Of a DNA stretch of 64,000 bases, positions 8,876 to 18,060 are shown piece by piece. Made by a program: the position numbers and the translations under genes. This stretch comes from Chinchilla lanigera. Its lineage: Eukaryota > Chordata > Mammalia > Rodentia > Chinchillidae. The stretch covers positions 7,897,814 to 7,961,813 of the forward strand of contig NW_004955446.1 in NCBI RefSeq assembly GCF_000276665.1. The letters are read 5' to 3'. Every line of letters begins with the position of its first letter. The first letter of the stretch is position 1. The notes beneath the pieces are model-generated. The model did not search any database. It had not been told where the DNA came from and saw only the letters and a program-made list of their open reading frames with translations.

Positions 8876-10560
8876 TCATTATGTAACATTCCATGTTTCC
8901 CTGAAAATAAGGCCTAACTGGAAAATAACCAGCTTGGAATACTAGAGATCAAAAATCCCAGCCCCAGTCAGTTTTCCTTGCCTCACTTGCCATTACAACT
9001 GGCCACTGAGCAAAAGAATAATGAGGAAGAATCTAGTTCAAGACACTGGCCGTGAAGCTGCAAATTCTATCTCTAGTTTTCAATGCTGGTTATGTCCTGG
9101 CTAGGTCTTATTTTGGGGGAAAGAGGGTGGGTACAGTGGGAAGAGGGGAAGTGCAGTATAAGGACTGTGCCTTGAAAATTTCCCACCACCAGTTCCTTGA
9201 AGAAAACATAGGCTGGGACACCTCAGTACCTTCACATTCCCAGAGCAGGAGGAGATCGTTAGTGGAGGCAGCACAAACACTTGACTTTTGATTTGGGGAA
9301 TAAACCAAAGACTCCAAGCTCTTGAGTGCTGTTTGCAATGTTTTGTCCCCCTTAAAAAATGAGACCAACTTTGTTTACTTTAAGCCATGGAGGCTTCAAG
9401 TTTGTTATAACCACTGAGGAAAAGAATCTTTCAACTTCATTCCTAAAATGGCTAAGCACTGACTATAAATAGCAAAACCTCTCAGATGAAAAACATTTAC
9501 AGTAGAGTTTTTTCCTCTAAATATATTTTGTTGATACGTTAGGTTTGGGTAGCAGAAGGTGCAGAGGTAAGGAATCTGACATAGTTAATTTATTGTGTTC
9601 TGTATGCAGCAGCAAGAATGCTTTTTCTGAAAAATCATTTTGCCTAAGTCCATTTCTTGCTGAAACCCAAGTAGCTGCCCACAGCATTTGATTTCCCACA
9701 GCAAGTCATTCCAGGCAAGCCTTGCTGTCCTCCCTCCCCTCCTCCTCCGACTTTCTCTCCATTAGCAGGCTTCCTCTTTCCTTCTGTTACCAATTAGTGA
9801 GGTGGGTAAGAAGAAGCCACTCCAGCCTCGTGGTCCCCTGGTCTGTAAAGTTAGGGGTTGGGAATAAGGGGGTCATGGTCCCACATGGAGTGTATCAGTC
9901 AGTGTGAGAATTAAGCGTCAGATAAACTTGACATGGAGAATAACCTGCCTCAGGTTCTGTTTTCCCACCCCTTAGGAAAGAAAAGCTAGTTGTGCACAAG
10001 CTGATTCAGTGCTCACATTGTTACATGATCAAAGAAGAAATATGTATCTTTTAAGACCCAAATGAGATTTTTTTTAAAGTTGCCAATGCATCCAACACTT
10101 TTTCCTCTTGATACTAAATTTATTTTGAAATTTCAAATAACATAAGAGGAAGGCGTAAGATTTTTGTGACTATTCAAAAGCTGCATTTTTTTTTGGAGTA
10201 ACTCAAGCATTCTTAAGACACTTTCCGGCTTATCATATGACCTGTGAGCATGTGCCCGTCCTCAGCTCAGAAAGCCATTTAGAGCAAACTTATCTGCTCT
10301 ATAGCGCGCAGGCTCACTTCCCTCTGTGGCCATCTCCTCCATCTGAAATCCTCTTCTGTGACATTTGACAGCTTGTGAGCCTCCTCACCTCCACGCCTGC
10401 GATGCCTGACTCCATCTGGACTGGACTGATTCCGACAGCCGGGGAGCCTCCTTGTCCTGAAGGTAGGGGGCAAAATACAGCTGAGAGGAGTAGCTGTGCC
10501 AGGCATAGTAGTAATGGAAGTAACAACAAAACTAATATTTTTAATGAGAATAATAGCAGC
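8876..10560. other. Mostly single-copy stretch
   Basis: No gene or clear repeat seen apart from a short possible DNA-transposon remnant at 8895-8928. Open frames of 60-104 codons overlap in conflicting frames. The GC content is ordinary and there is no CpG island. Confidence 0.5.
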
Positions 10561-10564
10561 TGGT

Positions 10565-10768
10565 ATTTGTTGAGCTCCTTTTATGTACTGCATATTTTAT
10601 GTTCATTGCCTTACTAAATCTTCACAGCAACCATATGAGGTGGGCGTTATAAATCCAGTTTTTCAGAAGGGGAAACTGAGGCTTGGAGAGGGCTATAAAG
10701 CCTGGTCACAGTGGCAGCTAGTGGAGCTGGGACTTAAACCAAGGCCATTTGGCTCCTGTAACCTCTGC
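10565..10768 (-). mobile_element. MIR SINE, antisense
   Basis: It has reverse MIR landmarks in order: gttgagctccttttatgtactg, cagcaaccatatgaggtggg, cagaaggggaaactgaggct and ctgggacttaaaccaaggcc. MIRs are ancient tRNA-derived SINEs shared by mammals. The 104-105 codon open frames overlapping here are not genes. Confidence 0.75.
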
Positions 10769-11730
10769 TGGCAGTTGCTGTTCGTAAACATTTACCTGTG
10801 CAGATCCGTGTTGCTTGGACCTGTGTCTATCCAATGTTTCTCAGGAGAATTCTGGAAAAGTGTTTTGTTTCATTTTTCTGTACCATCCAGAAGACTGTGA
10901 CAATAAGTGCTCAGGAAACACTTCTGCTCAGACTGCATGACTGTAACGCAGGCTAAATATGTAAGAATATATAAACTACCCCAAAGCAGAGCAGATTCTG
11001 TCAGATGACTTCCCTGTTGTATCACCCGCTGGGGGAGGAAGTCTCAAGCAACTAAGTTGTACCTGAACTGGCTACTGCAATTGGACTTGATTCTTCCAAT
11101 CACAGGGTACAGCCCATAGGTTTTGCTTCAGTTGACTTTTTTTTTTTAAGGGCTTCAGTTGGCTAATAGGGATTTTGAATAAAGAAATATAGACAGTTCA
11201 CTTAAAAGTTTCTATAAGGGCTAAAACAGATTTCAGAGTGATTTCTAATTAAGATCAGTATCCTAGTGTTGAGCTGTTTTGGTATATTAATGAATTTTAA
11301 TTTGTTCTAATGGTCTTTGGTTTCCTGCTTAATGCCAGTTAAGGTAATAGATTAATTATCCATAAATAGAGGCTTATGTCTTACTGTCACCTCTGGGTTT
11401 TAAGGAAGAACCAAGATGCAGATGTATTAATCAAGCACATTTCCGTGCTGTGTCCTTGCCAGCCCCTGGGGTCAGGACCTTTCTCTAACATCACCAGCAC
11501 TGTTTATGCAATCAGTGATCAATAAATGTATATTGTGGATGAGACCATCATGCTTCTGAAATGTTAAATTTAGACACCTTAAGAATTATAGTCTCAAGAG
11601 CAAAAGAGTAATGCTTCAGTTCTTAAAATGAATTGGTACTTATCTGTCAGAGGGAAATAACTAGGAAGGAAGATTTTTAACAGCGTAAATTTCTGTGATA
11701 TGGAAAATGAAATAATGCCATTGGTTACCT
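10769..11730. other. Single-copy stretch with a possible L2/MIR tail
   Basis: No gene recognised. About 11465-11550 (ttctctaacatcaccagcac ... tcaataaatgtatattgtgg) resembles the 3' tail shared by L2 and MIR elements, but it is too short to be sure. Confidence 0.4.
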
Positions 11731-11755
11731 TCTCTCTCTCTCTCTCTCTCTCTTT
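11730..11755. repeat. (CT)n microsatellite
   Basis: About 12 CT units lie immediately upstream of an antisense B1. The run is pure enough to be polymorphic. Confidence 0.9.
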
Positions 11756-11782
11756 CTCGTCTCCTTTCCTCCCATCCTTTCT

Positions 11783-11910
11783 TGAGATTGAACACTGCTC
11801 TGTAGTTCAGGATGGCGTTGGACTCACTATGACCTCAAACTTGAGGTGACCCTTCTGCCTCAGCCTCCCAAGTGCTGGGATTACAGGTGTGCGCTTCCAT
11901 GGTCCACTGT
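11783..11910 (-). mobile_element. B1 SINE, antisense
   Basis: It contains tctgcctcagcctcccaagtgctgggattacaggtgtgcg, the diagnostic reverse B1 (7SL-derived) segment, preceded by a diverged inner part (gaacactgctctgtagttcagg). Confidence 0.8.
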
Positions 11911-13113
11911 ACTCCTTTCTTTAAATCAAGACGCTACATGATGCTTATTTTTTGCTCTCTGTCTGGGTCAGGAAGAAGCTGTGGCCTTCTGTTCCTCTTT
12001 CCTCTCTCTTTAGGAAACTGGCAATTTCTCCTTTAATTCTCTCTTTTTAACTTCTACCATTTTTGGAAGGTAAATGTTTCCCTGCCCCTGGGAATGAAAG
12101 TGCCAAAGGAGGAAAAGACAGAAGTTGTGCAGGACTCACCTCCTTACCTGCAATTACTTCCTCTCCTCAGCTACCTTACCTGCAATTACTTCCTCTCCTC
12201 AGCTATAGGCACTGGCTCACCACGCCCTTTCTTTCCTCATGTCCTGCCTCGCATGACACTGGTCAAGCTTGTCTACAGAACAGCACCTTACACATTTCCG
12301 TGCTGTGTAATTCAGGCTGGGCATTCAGGCTGGCAAGCGCATTCACACGAAGCACCCGGAGCAGTGTCTTACTGCTGGGCAGTGGTCCCTACATGTAATC
12401 ATTTTCTTTCCTTCTGCGCTTCAGGTTTCTTGGCTTCTTGTCTGTGCCTCTTACAATATATTCCACATAAAATGATCAGATTCATCTTCAGATAGAGCTG
12501 TTTTGAGCTTATGATATTATCTTAGCAAATGTGAATACTTTTGTTCCTTTATACTATTTCCCATGTGTTCTGCTACCTTTAAGTTGAACCTAGGTCAGGT
12601 CAACCTTTGTGACGTAGGATAGTTTGGAGGCATTTGTTCAGAGCCTGCAGAGACTGGCCCTGGTTTTGCTTATTCATTGTCTTTTTCCTCCCTAGCAAGG
12701 CTTCCAAGCAAGGCTTCATCTTGCCACACTAGTTTTTTTTTTTTTTTTGGTTTTTGTTTGTTTGTTTTGGAACTTTGTATGCAGAGTCAGGGAGAAAGCT
12801 TGAGGTAGAGTAGAACTAGGTCTTGAAGACAATGTCTGGGAGTGGGTTCTGGTGGGAGGGTGGGGAGTAGACCGGAGCAGGCGAGGGCTGTGTGATGTGA
12901 CAGCCACATGAAAGGAAGGGACCTTTGTGTGGACCAATACTGCCTTTCACAGGGTTTGAATAATGCAAAAAGAGGATTTGATGTTTTAAAATTTCTCCCT
13001 GGTGGCTAAGTTGTTTTTCTGTGATAATAATTCCTATCAAAGAACAAAGCATGGTTTCTATTTGGGGCCTTAAGTTTTGCTTTGATTTTACTGGCTGGTA
13101 GGAACCATACCAT
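11911..13113. other. Single-copy stretch with a short perfect tandem duplication
   Basis: No gene seen. It holds a 32-bp perfect duplication (12142-12205) and a T-rich run with TTTG units near 12732-12768. The 111-133 codon open frames near 12063-12495 pass through the duplication in two frames and have no domain. Confidence 0.5.
12142..12205. repeat. Two-copy perfect tandem repeat, 32-bp unit
   Basis: ccttacctgcaattacttcc followed by tctcctcagcta occurs at 12142-12173 and again, without a mismatch, at 12174-12205. Perfect identity suggests a recent slippage or duplication event. Confidence 0.95.
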
Positions 13114-13126
13114 TTGTAATTCTAGA

Positions 13127-13220
13127 TTTTTTTTTTTTTTTTTTCTGGTATCAGGGATCGAACTCATGACCTTGTGCTTGCCGGGCAGGTGCTGTGCCAC
13201 TGAGCTAAGTCCCCAGCCCC
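13127..13220 (-). mobile_element. ID SINE, antisense
   Basis: A poly-T run is followed by ctggtatcagggatcgaact, catgaccttgtgcttgcc and tgagctaagtccccagcccc. Target duplication ttgtaattctaga lies at 13114-13126 and 13221-13233. Read on the minus strand, it has the tRNA-like A and B boxes that drive RNA polymerase III. Confidence 0.9.
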
Positions 13221-13294
13221 TTGTAATTCTAGATTTGGTATGCATAAATCCTCAGTAAATTCTTGACATAGGGTTTGGAGTTACAGCTCAGGGT
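13210..13294. repeat. Left copy of an 85-bp duplication flanking the assembly gap
   Basis: It is the same as 13395-13479 except for two substitutions (tgacatagg versus tgatataag). It starts inside the ID element and runs up to the first N. Together with the exact 100-N gap it looks like two overlapping contig ends that were not merged. Confidence 0.9.
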
Positions 13295-13394
13295 NNNNNN
13301 NNNNNNNNNNNNNNNNNNNNNNNNNNNNNNNNNNNNNNNNNNNNNNNNNNNNNNNNNNNNNNNNNNNNNNNNNNNNNNNNNNNNNNNNNNNNNN
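13295..13394. other. Assembly gap of 100 N
   Basis: Exactly 100 undetermined bases, the usual placeholder for a gap of unknown size. The flanking 85 bp is repeated on both sides. Confidence 0.98.
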
Positions 13395-13479
13395 TCCCCA
13401 GCCCCTTGTAATTCTAGATTTGGTATGCATAAATCCTCAGTAAATTCTTGATATAAGGTTTGGAGTTACAGCTCAGGGT
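13395..13479. repeat. Right copy of the 85-bp duplication flanking the gap
   Basis: It matches 13210-13294 with two mismatches. It begins with the last 11 bases of the ID element, although no ID precedes it on this side of the gap. Confidence 0.9.
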
Positions 13480-13535
13480 TGGACCATGGGCTTAGAGAGT
13501 GCACAAGGTCCTGAGTCCAAACCTCAGCATATGTG
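13454..13535 (+). mobile_element. Degenerate ID-like SINE before a CA repeat
   Basis: ggtttggagttacagctcaggg, ttagagagtgcacaaggtcctg and agtccaaacctcagca follow the ID element order with many changes. A short piece of the same element precedes the gap. Confidence 0.5.
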
Positions 13536-13538
13536 TAT

Positions 13539-13539
<1 letters not shown>

Positions 13540-13571
<32 letters not shown>
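13540..13571. repeat. (CA)n microsatellite
   Basis: About 15 CA units follow the ID-like element, a common place for such repeats to grow from a SINE tail. Confidence 0.95.
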
Positions 13572-13573
<2 letters not shown>

Positions 13574-14194
13574 TATTAATGATGCTGATTGCTTTATTCA
13601 CAAGTGTGTGTTGAATACTTCCAACCTGCTTAGGCACCAGGTGTGGAGATGCACAAAAAGAAGTCCCTACCCACGTCACAGAGGAGAGGCTGACTTACAC
13701 ATGCATATTTTCAGTCTCTAGTGGTACAGTGGGGAGCTCAGAGGATAGCATTTCTCACGCCTACAGGAACACTGCTTCCCTACTAGGCTGACCTTGCAAG
13801 AATTTCACTGATTTATTTATCCAGTGGTGCTGATGAAGCACTTATAATTTGTCTCATTTTCTAATTATTAATTTCATCTACTGTTTTTACCTCTCTAAGC
13901 TGCCATTTACTTGATTTCCCTAGAAATAATTAGCATCAATAATAGATTTTTTTTGGTAAATATATTGCCACTTACTGACATAGAAGTGACATCCATTAGC
14001 CAAGTGTGGGGGGGCACACAATAGTTAGGATCATAAGCTCACAGAATGCTTGGAATTTGTGCCTTATATACTTATTAGCATTTAGCTTACAGTGTAAGTG
14101 ATTTGCCTGTGGCCACACATCTAATTGGTGTAAAATTGCCTGAATTTTGTAATTCATCTTATTATGCATGTATATTAATTATTGTTTCACTGGT
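13572..14194. other. Stretch without a firm feature
   Basis: No gene seen. A short run near 13995-14060 (gccaagtgtgggggggcaca) hints at a B1 start but is too short to call. Confidence 0.35.
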
Positions 14195-14305
14195 ATTCTG
14201 TGGCAACCTCTCTGACATAGAACATAAGTTTATTGGATGCAGACATTTGTGTCTTTATTTTTGTACCCCTAGTGCCCAAATGATTGGTTAGGGATGAAAA
14301 ATTTG
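14195..14305 (+). mobile_element. Possible L2 3' end
   Basis: gtctttatttttgtacccctagtgcccaa followed by ttgttggataaatgatta is the typical order of an L2 3' tail. It is short and diverged. Confidence 0.45.
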
Positions 14306-14327
14306 TTGGATAAATGATTAGAGAAGG

Positions 14328-14872
14328 TATTGGTCAGGGTTTTCCAGAAGAACAGAACCAACAGGAAATACGTAGATATAGAAGAGGTTTATTATGGGAA
14401 TTGGCTTACGTGTGTTGGAGGCTGAGAAGTCTCACAATATGTTGTCTGCAAGCTGGAGAGATAGGAAAGCTGGCAGTGTAATTCAGTCCAAGTCTGAGGG
14501 ACTGAGAACCAAGGAGCCGATGGTGTAATTCCCAGTAGGATGCCAAGGGCCTGACTGCTACTGCGGGGATTGCTGCTAGGGTGGGTCCCAGAGTTGGAAC
14601 GCCCAAGAATGAGGAGGTCCAATGCCCAAGCACAGATGATGTCCAAGGCTCAAGAGAGAAAAGGGTCAGTGCCTTTGTTTTTTTGTAATCATTGAGCGTT
14701 CAACACATTGAATGATGTTGCCCACGTTGGTGAGAAAAGATCTTCTTTATTCAGCTTATTGTTTCAAATGCCAGTGGCTCCCAGATATAGCCTCACAGAC
14801 ACCCCAGATATAATATTTTACTTGATATTGGGGTATCCCTAACCCAGTCAAGTTGACACATAAAATTAATTA
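14328..14872. mobile_element. LTR-like dispersed repeat (family uncertain)
   Basis: It begins tattggtcagggttttccagaag and ends cagtcaagttgacacataaaatta, with gaggtttattatgggaattggctta and cctcacagacacccc between. These landmarks belong to a widespread placental-mammal repeat starting with a gtcagggttctccag motif. I believe it is an old LTR, but I cannot name the family with certainty, and its coding strand is not asserted. Confidence 0.65.
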
Positions 14873-15699
14873 TTCTGAATGATAATAATGAAAAAAAAAA
14901 CATGGGATTTTCCTTGGGTTCTCAATGAAACTGTTTTCCTACTATATTATGTACAAAAATAAAACATATTCATTATTTATTTAACATATACTCTGTGCCT
15001 CAATAGGCACCATATTGAGGTTTAGATTAAGACAAAGCACCTGTCCTAAAGGTGGATCCCTGAAGATTAATGTACAAATGGTTGTAAAGCAAGGTAGAAT
15101 TTAAGTGCCCCAAACAAGATCTGAGTGCATAACTAAGGCAAATCAGAGCATGGGACTATCATCCATTGTGGGAGAGGGAAAACAGGTTGTGCAGAGGAGG
15201 TGACTTTTGACCTAAGCCCTGGGAAAGCATCTAAATTCCAGAGATAAAATGAAAGGAGGGGACAGGACGGCAGGGTGGGCAAACAGGTTTGGAAAACTGC
15301 TCAGAGTCTCTTTCAGCTGTAGTTTATGCAGTGAGCTGCATGTATGTGAGCAAAGTGAAACAAAGTCAGCAGAGTAAGTCAAGGTCCCAGCCAGCTTTAC
15401 CTGCGCAAGTTCAGGGCCCTGTGTGTGGTTCACCGACCTTTCTGGTTTTCAAATTTAGAAGTGATGAACTTAGGTCATTGTCAGCAGAAGGTGGGCTTGT
15501 TTTAGGAGTGGGAGAAAGAAAGAGTGAGATAAGTTGAGGGGTGATTTCAGGATATAGGTGGTGAGCAAATAAATTACAGGGAGGCAGCAGTGATAAAAGG
15601 TTGGTGAGTAACATAACACGGACAATGCAAGATTGGAAAGAGCCAGAGAGAGTGATGCCACTACCGGCATGCTTTTGGTGCTTATCACAGCCTGTTTAC
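14873..15699. other. Single-copy stretch
   Basis: No gene or named repeat recognised. Open frames of 67-82 codons lie on both strands in conflicting frames. Confidence 0.45.
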
Positions 15700-15818
15700 A
15701 TTTTCTGTGCAAGCTCTTTTCTCATCAAGACTGTGAGCTCCTAGAAGACAGGGCCCAGGTAATCTTCATCTACAAAGTGAATATGGCCGATGCTTGCTAA
15801 ATGTACATCGGATAAATG
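15700..15818 (+). mobile_element. L2 3' end
   Basis: caagactgtgagctcctagaag, acagggcccagg and atcggataaatgaatg follow the conserved order of the L2 LINE 3' end. It is ancient and non-coding. Confidence 0.6.
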
Positions 15819-17924
15819 AATGGAAGTTAGGAGTGCCGGCTTGGTGACGGCTGAGGTGTTGGTGGCAATAGTGTGTTTCTGCTGGAACTCGGGAGTGTGG
15901 CCCACTTTTTAGACTGTCTTGAAATAGATTATGGAGACAACTGGAGAATAACTGTGAGCCGCAAAGTGCGGGTAAAATACGGTAGAGATGGTGTGCTCTG
16001 GGGCAGAGGGACTGCTGTCGTTGCTTTCTTCAAGACAGTAGGAGAGATTGGAGGGAAAATTTGCATGGCGTTCATAGGAGACACTGGGAGGTGGAGCAAA
16101 GCCTGGAAGGATGGGAAGGACTGAGGTGACCGTTTGAGCTGTGTTCACCGTGGAGTGGCAGGGAAGGGGCAGGGAAAAGGGAAGTGGCGCAAGCGGGCTG
16201 CAGTGGAGACGGAGGTGAGTGTGGGCTGTGCAGTCACATGCTAGCTTGCAGGGCTGTCCTTTTCCTGATGTGTTTGGTGGTTCCTGTAACTTTACTTACT
16301 CTCTCTTGTCTGAATTTCCCCTTAAACCCAGTGGGTTTAATAATAATAATAATAATATTAATAACCCCTGCACAGATGCATATATGATCCTTAGAATGGA
16401 ACTCAAATGTAGTAAGTCCTCCATAAGCATTAAATCCTCCTCTTCTAACTGAAATCCACTAGGACTAGGATACTTTGGCTGTTTTACCCTATTTAATCCT
16501 TAACTATGTAGGTAGGTGTTATTGTCTTCATTCCATGTGTGAGGAAAGCGAGGTGCAGACAGGCTTCATTATTTCCTAGGTTCCCTTAGCCACTAAGAGA
16601 TAAAGCTTTCCTATGAGAGCATCTCACCCATCCATCTGGCCCCACGCCTCAGACTTCCCACACTAACGCACAGCTCAAGCCTGGTAGATATGGCAAGACC
16701 ACTTGCTGGGCAGATCAGATCAGATTTGATCCATACTAAGGCGCTATGGCTGACTTTGGAGCAGGGAATACTGAGGCTACAGCATGCTGGGAAGATTCAT
16801 CTGACAGTCTCACAAAAGAGCAGGCAAGGTTAGAGGACTGGAAATGGTGAGGCGCGGCAGATTTAGCGCAGCCCTAACAGGGGGATTTGCTGACTCTGTG
16901 ACTGTGTTTGCGCAGATAAGGTAGAGATGACGGTATAGGACAGAGAATGACTAGAGGGGAATACTCAGGACGGAGCTTGGTGTTTCCACTTGAAAGTTTC
17001 AGACAGGGGACTCCAAGAAAACACTGATACTCTGAACACTCAAGAGGAAGTGGGGTGGGAGACTCTAGCTCTGTTCCCTTGGAGAAGATCTTTTCTAGAA
17101 GAATAGAGTTCTCTCTAGAGGCCCTGCCTGAACATCACAGAGGGGTGCTTCCTTTGCTCTACTGGCAGCTTGGATCAGATGGAAACACCCTCAGTAATCT
17201 TTCCTTCACCATCAATTTAATCTTGTCAGTCTCACTTCCTCACAGAGGGAAGCTGCAGGGTCTTTCCTTTCTTTCCGGGAGCAGGATGTTTTCTGGACAC
17301 AATCAGCATATGAACGCCTTTTTAAAAAGGAGGCTTACACCTCACTGTAATTCTCATCTATAAGAGAGTGCGGTGATTTGCATTTGGGAAGTTAGAGAAA
17401 TCAGTTCGGTTGACTTCCTGCTTTCTATTTCGGGGCTCTGAGCAGCACTTCCCGTTCGAGTGGGACCAAGAACACAGAAAGCTGCAATTTCTCCTGGAGT
17501 TCCTTTGCTATGGAAATAAAGTAAGTTAAGATCTGGGGCATTTGGCTTCAAGTTTATGCTGTATCTGCTTTTCTTTTTATACTATAAAGAGTGAAATAAA
17601 GAGAGCAGTTTGATTTCTTCCTTCAGGTTGAAGTCCCAAGGCTCTAGTGCAAATTTCCATGCACCCAGGAGTGCAAAATATGGTGCTGAAGCTGAGCTCC
17701 TGGCCAGATTTGGCGGTTACAGTGGCAGCTCCCTTTGACAGTTGCTGAGATTATTATCTGTGGGTTATTTTCTTTAGGTTTCCTGTCTAAACGTTTTATT
17801 TCACCTGCTCGTGTAAAAGGGGAGGGAGGGTAGATCTTTTCAGTTTTTCTCTCTCTCCTCTGTGTTTAAAGTTTAAAATTATCTTCACTTTCACAGTCTC
17901 ATTTGCTTCCTTCATTGCACACTG
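15819..17924. other. Mostly single-copy stretch with small repeats
   Basis: It holds an (AAT)n run (about 16339-16362) and a probable antisense MIR fragment at 16480-16600 (aggtgttattgtcttcattcc, gaggaaagcgaggtgcagac). No gene recognised. The open frames (to 102 codons, 17055-17363) lack domains. Confidence 0.45.
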
Positions 17925-18060
17925 TGAGCTGGATATTATCCCCATTTTACAGAAGGTGAAACTGAGTTTTCAGTGACTTGGCCAGTGTCACTCAGTTAAT
18001 AACAACACTGAAAATGAAACTCTAGTTTTTGATCTTCAGGCATTTGCCCCAGTACTACAT
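17925..18060 (-). mobile_element. MIR fragment, antisense
   Basis: ggatattatccccattttacagaaggtgaaactgag followed by ggccagtgtcactcagttaat is the central MIR core read backwards. Confidence 0.65.

Noticed and set aside
12063..12495. 111- and 133-codon overlapping frames
   Set aside because: Two different frames of the same stretch, both passing through a 32-bp duplication; no family resemblance.
17349..17560. Possible exon or splice sites near ctataagagagtgcgg and aaataaagtaagttaag
   Set aside because: A gtaagt-like donor is present, but no coding frame, branch site or acceptor pairing can be supported from sequence alone.
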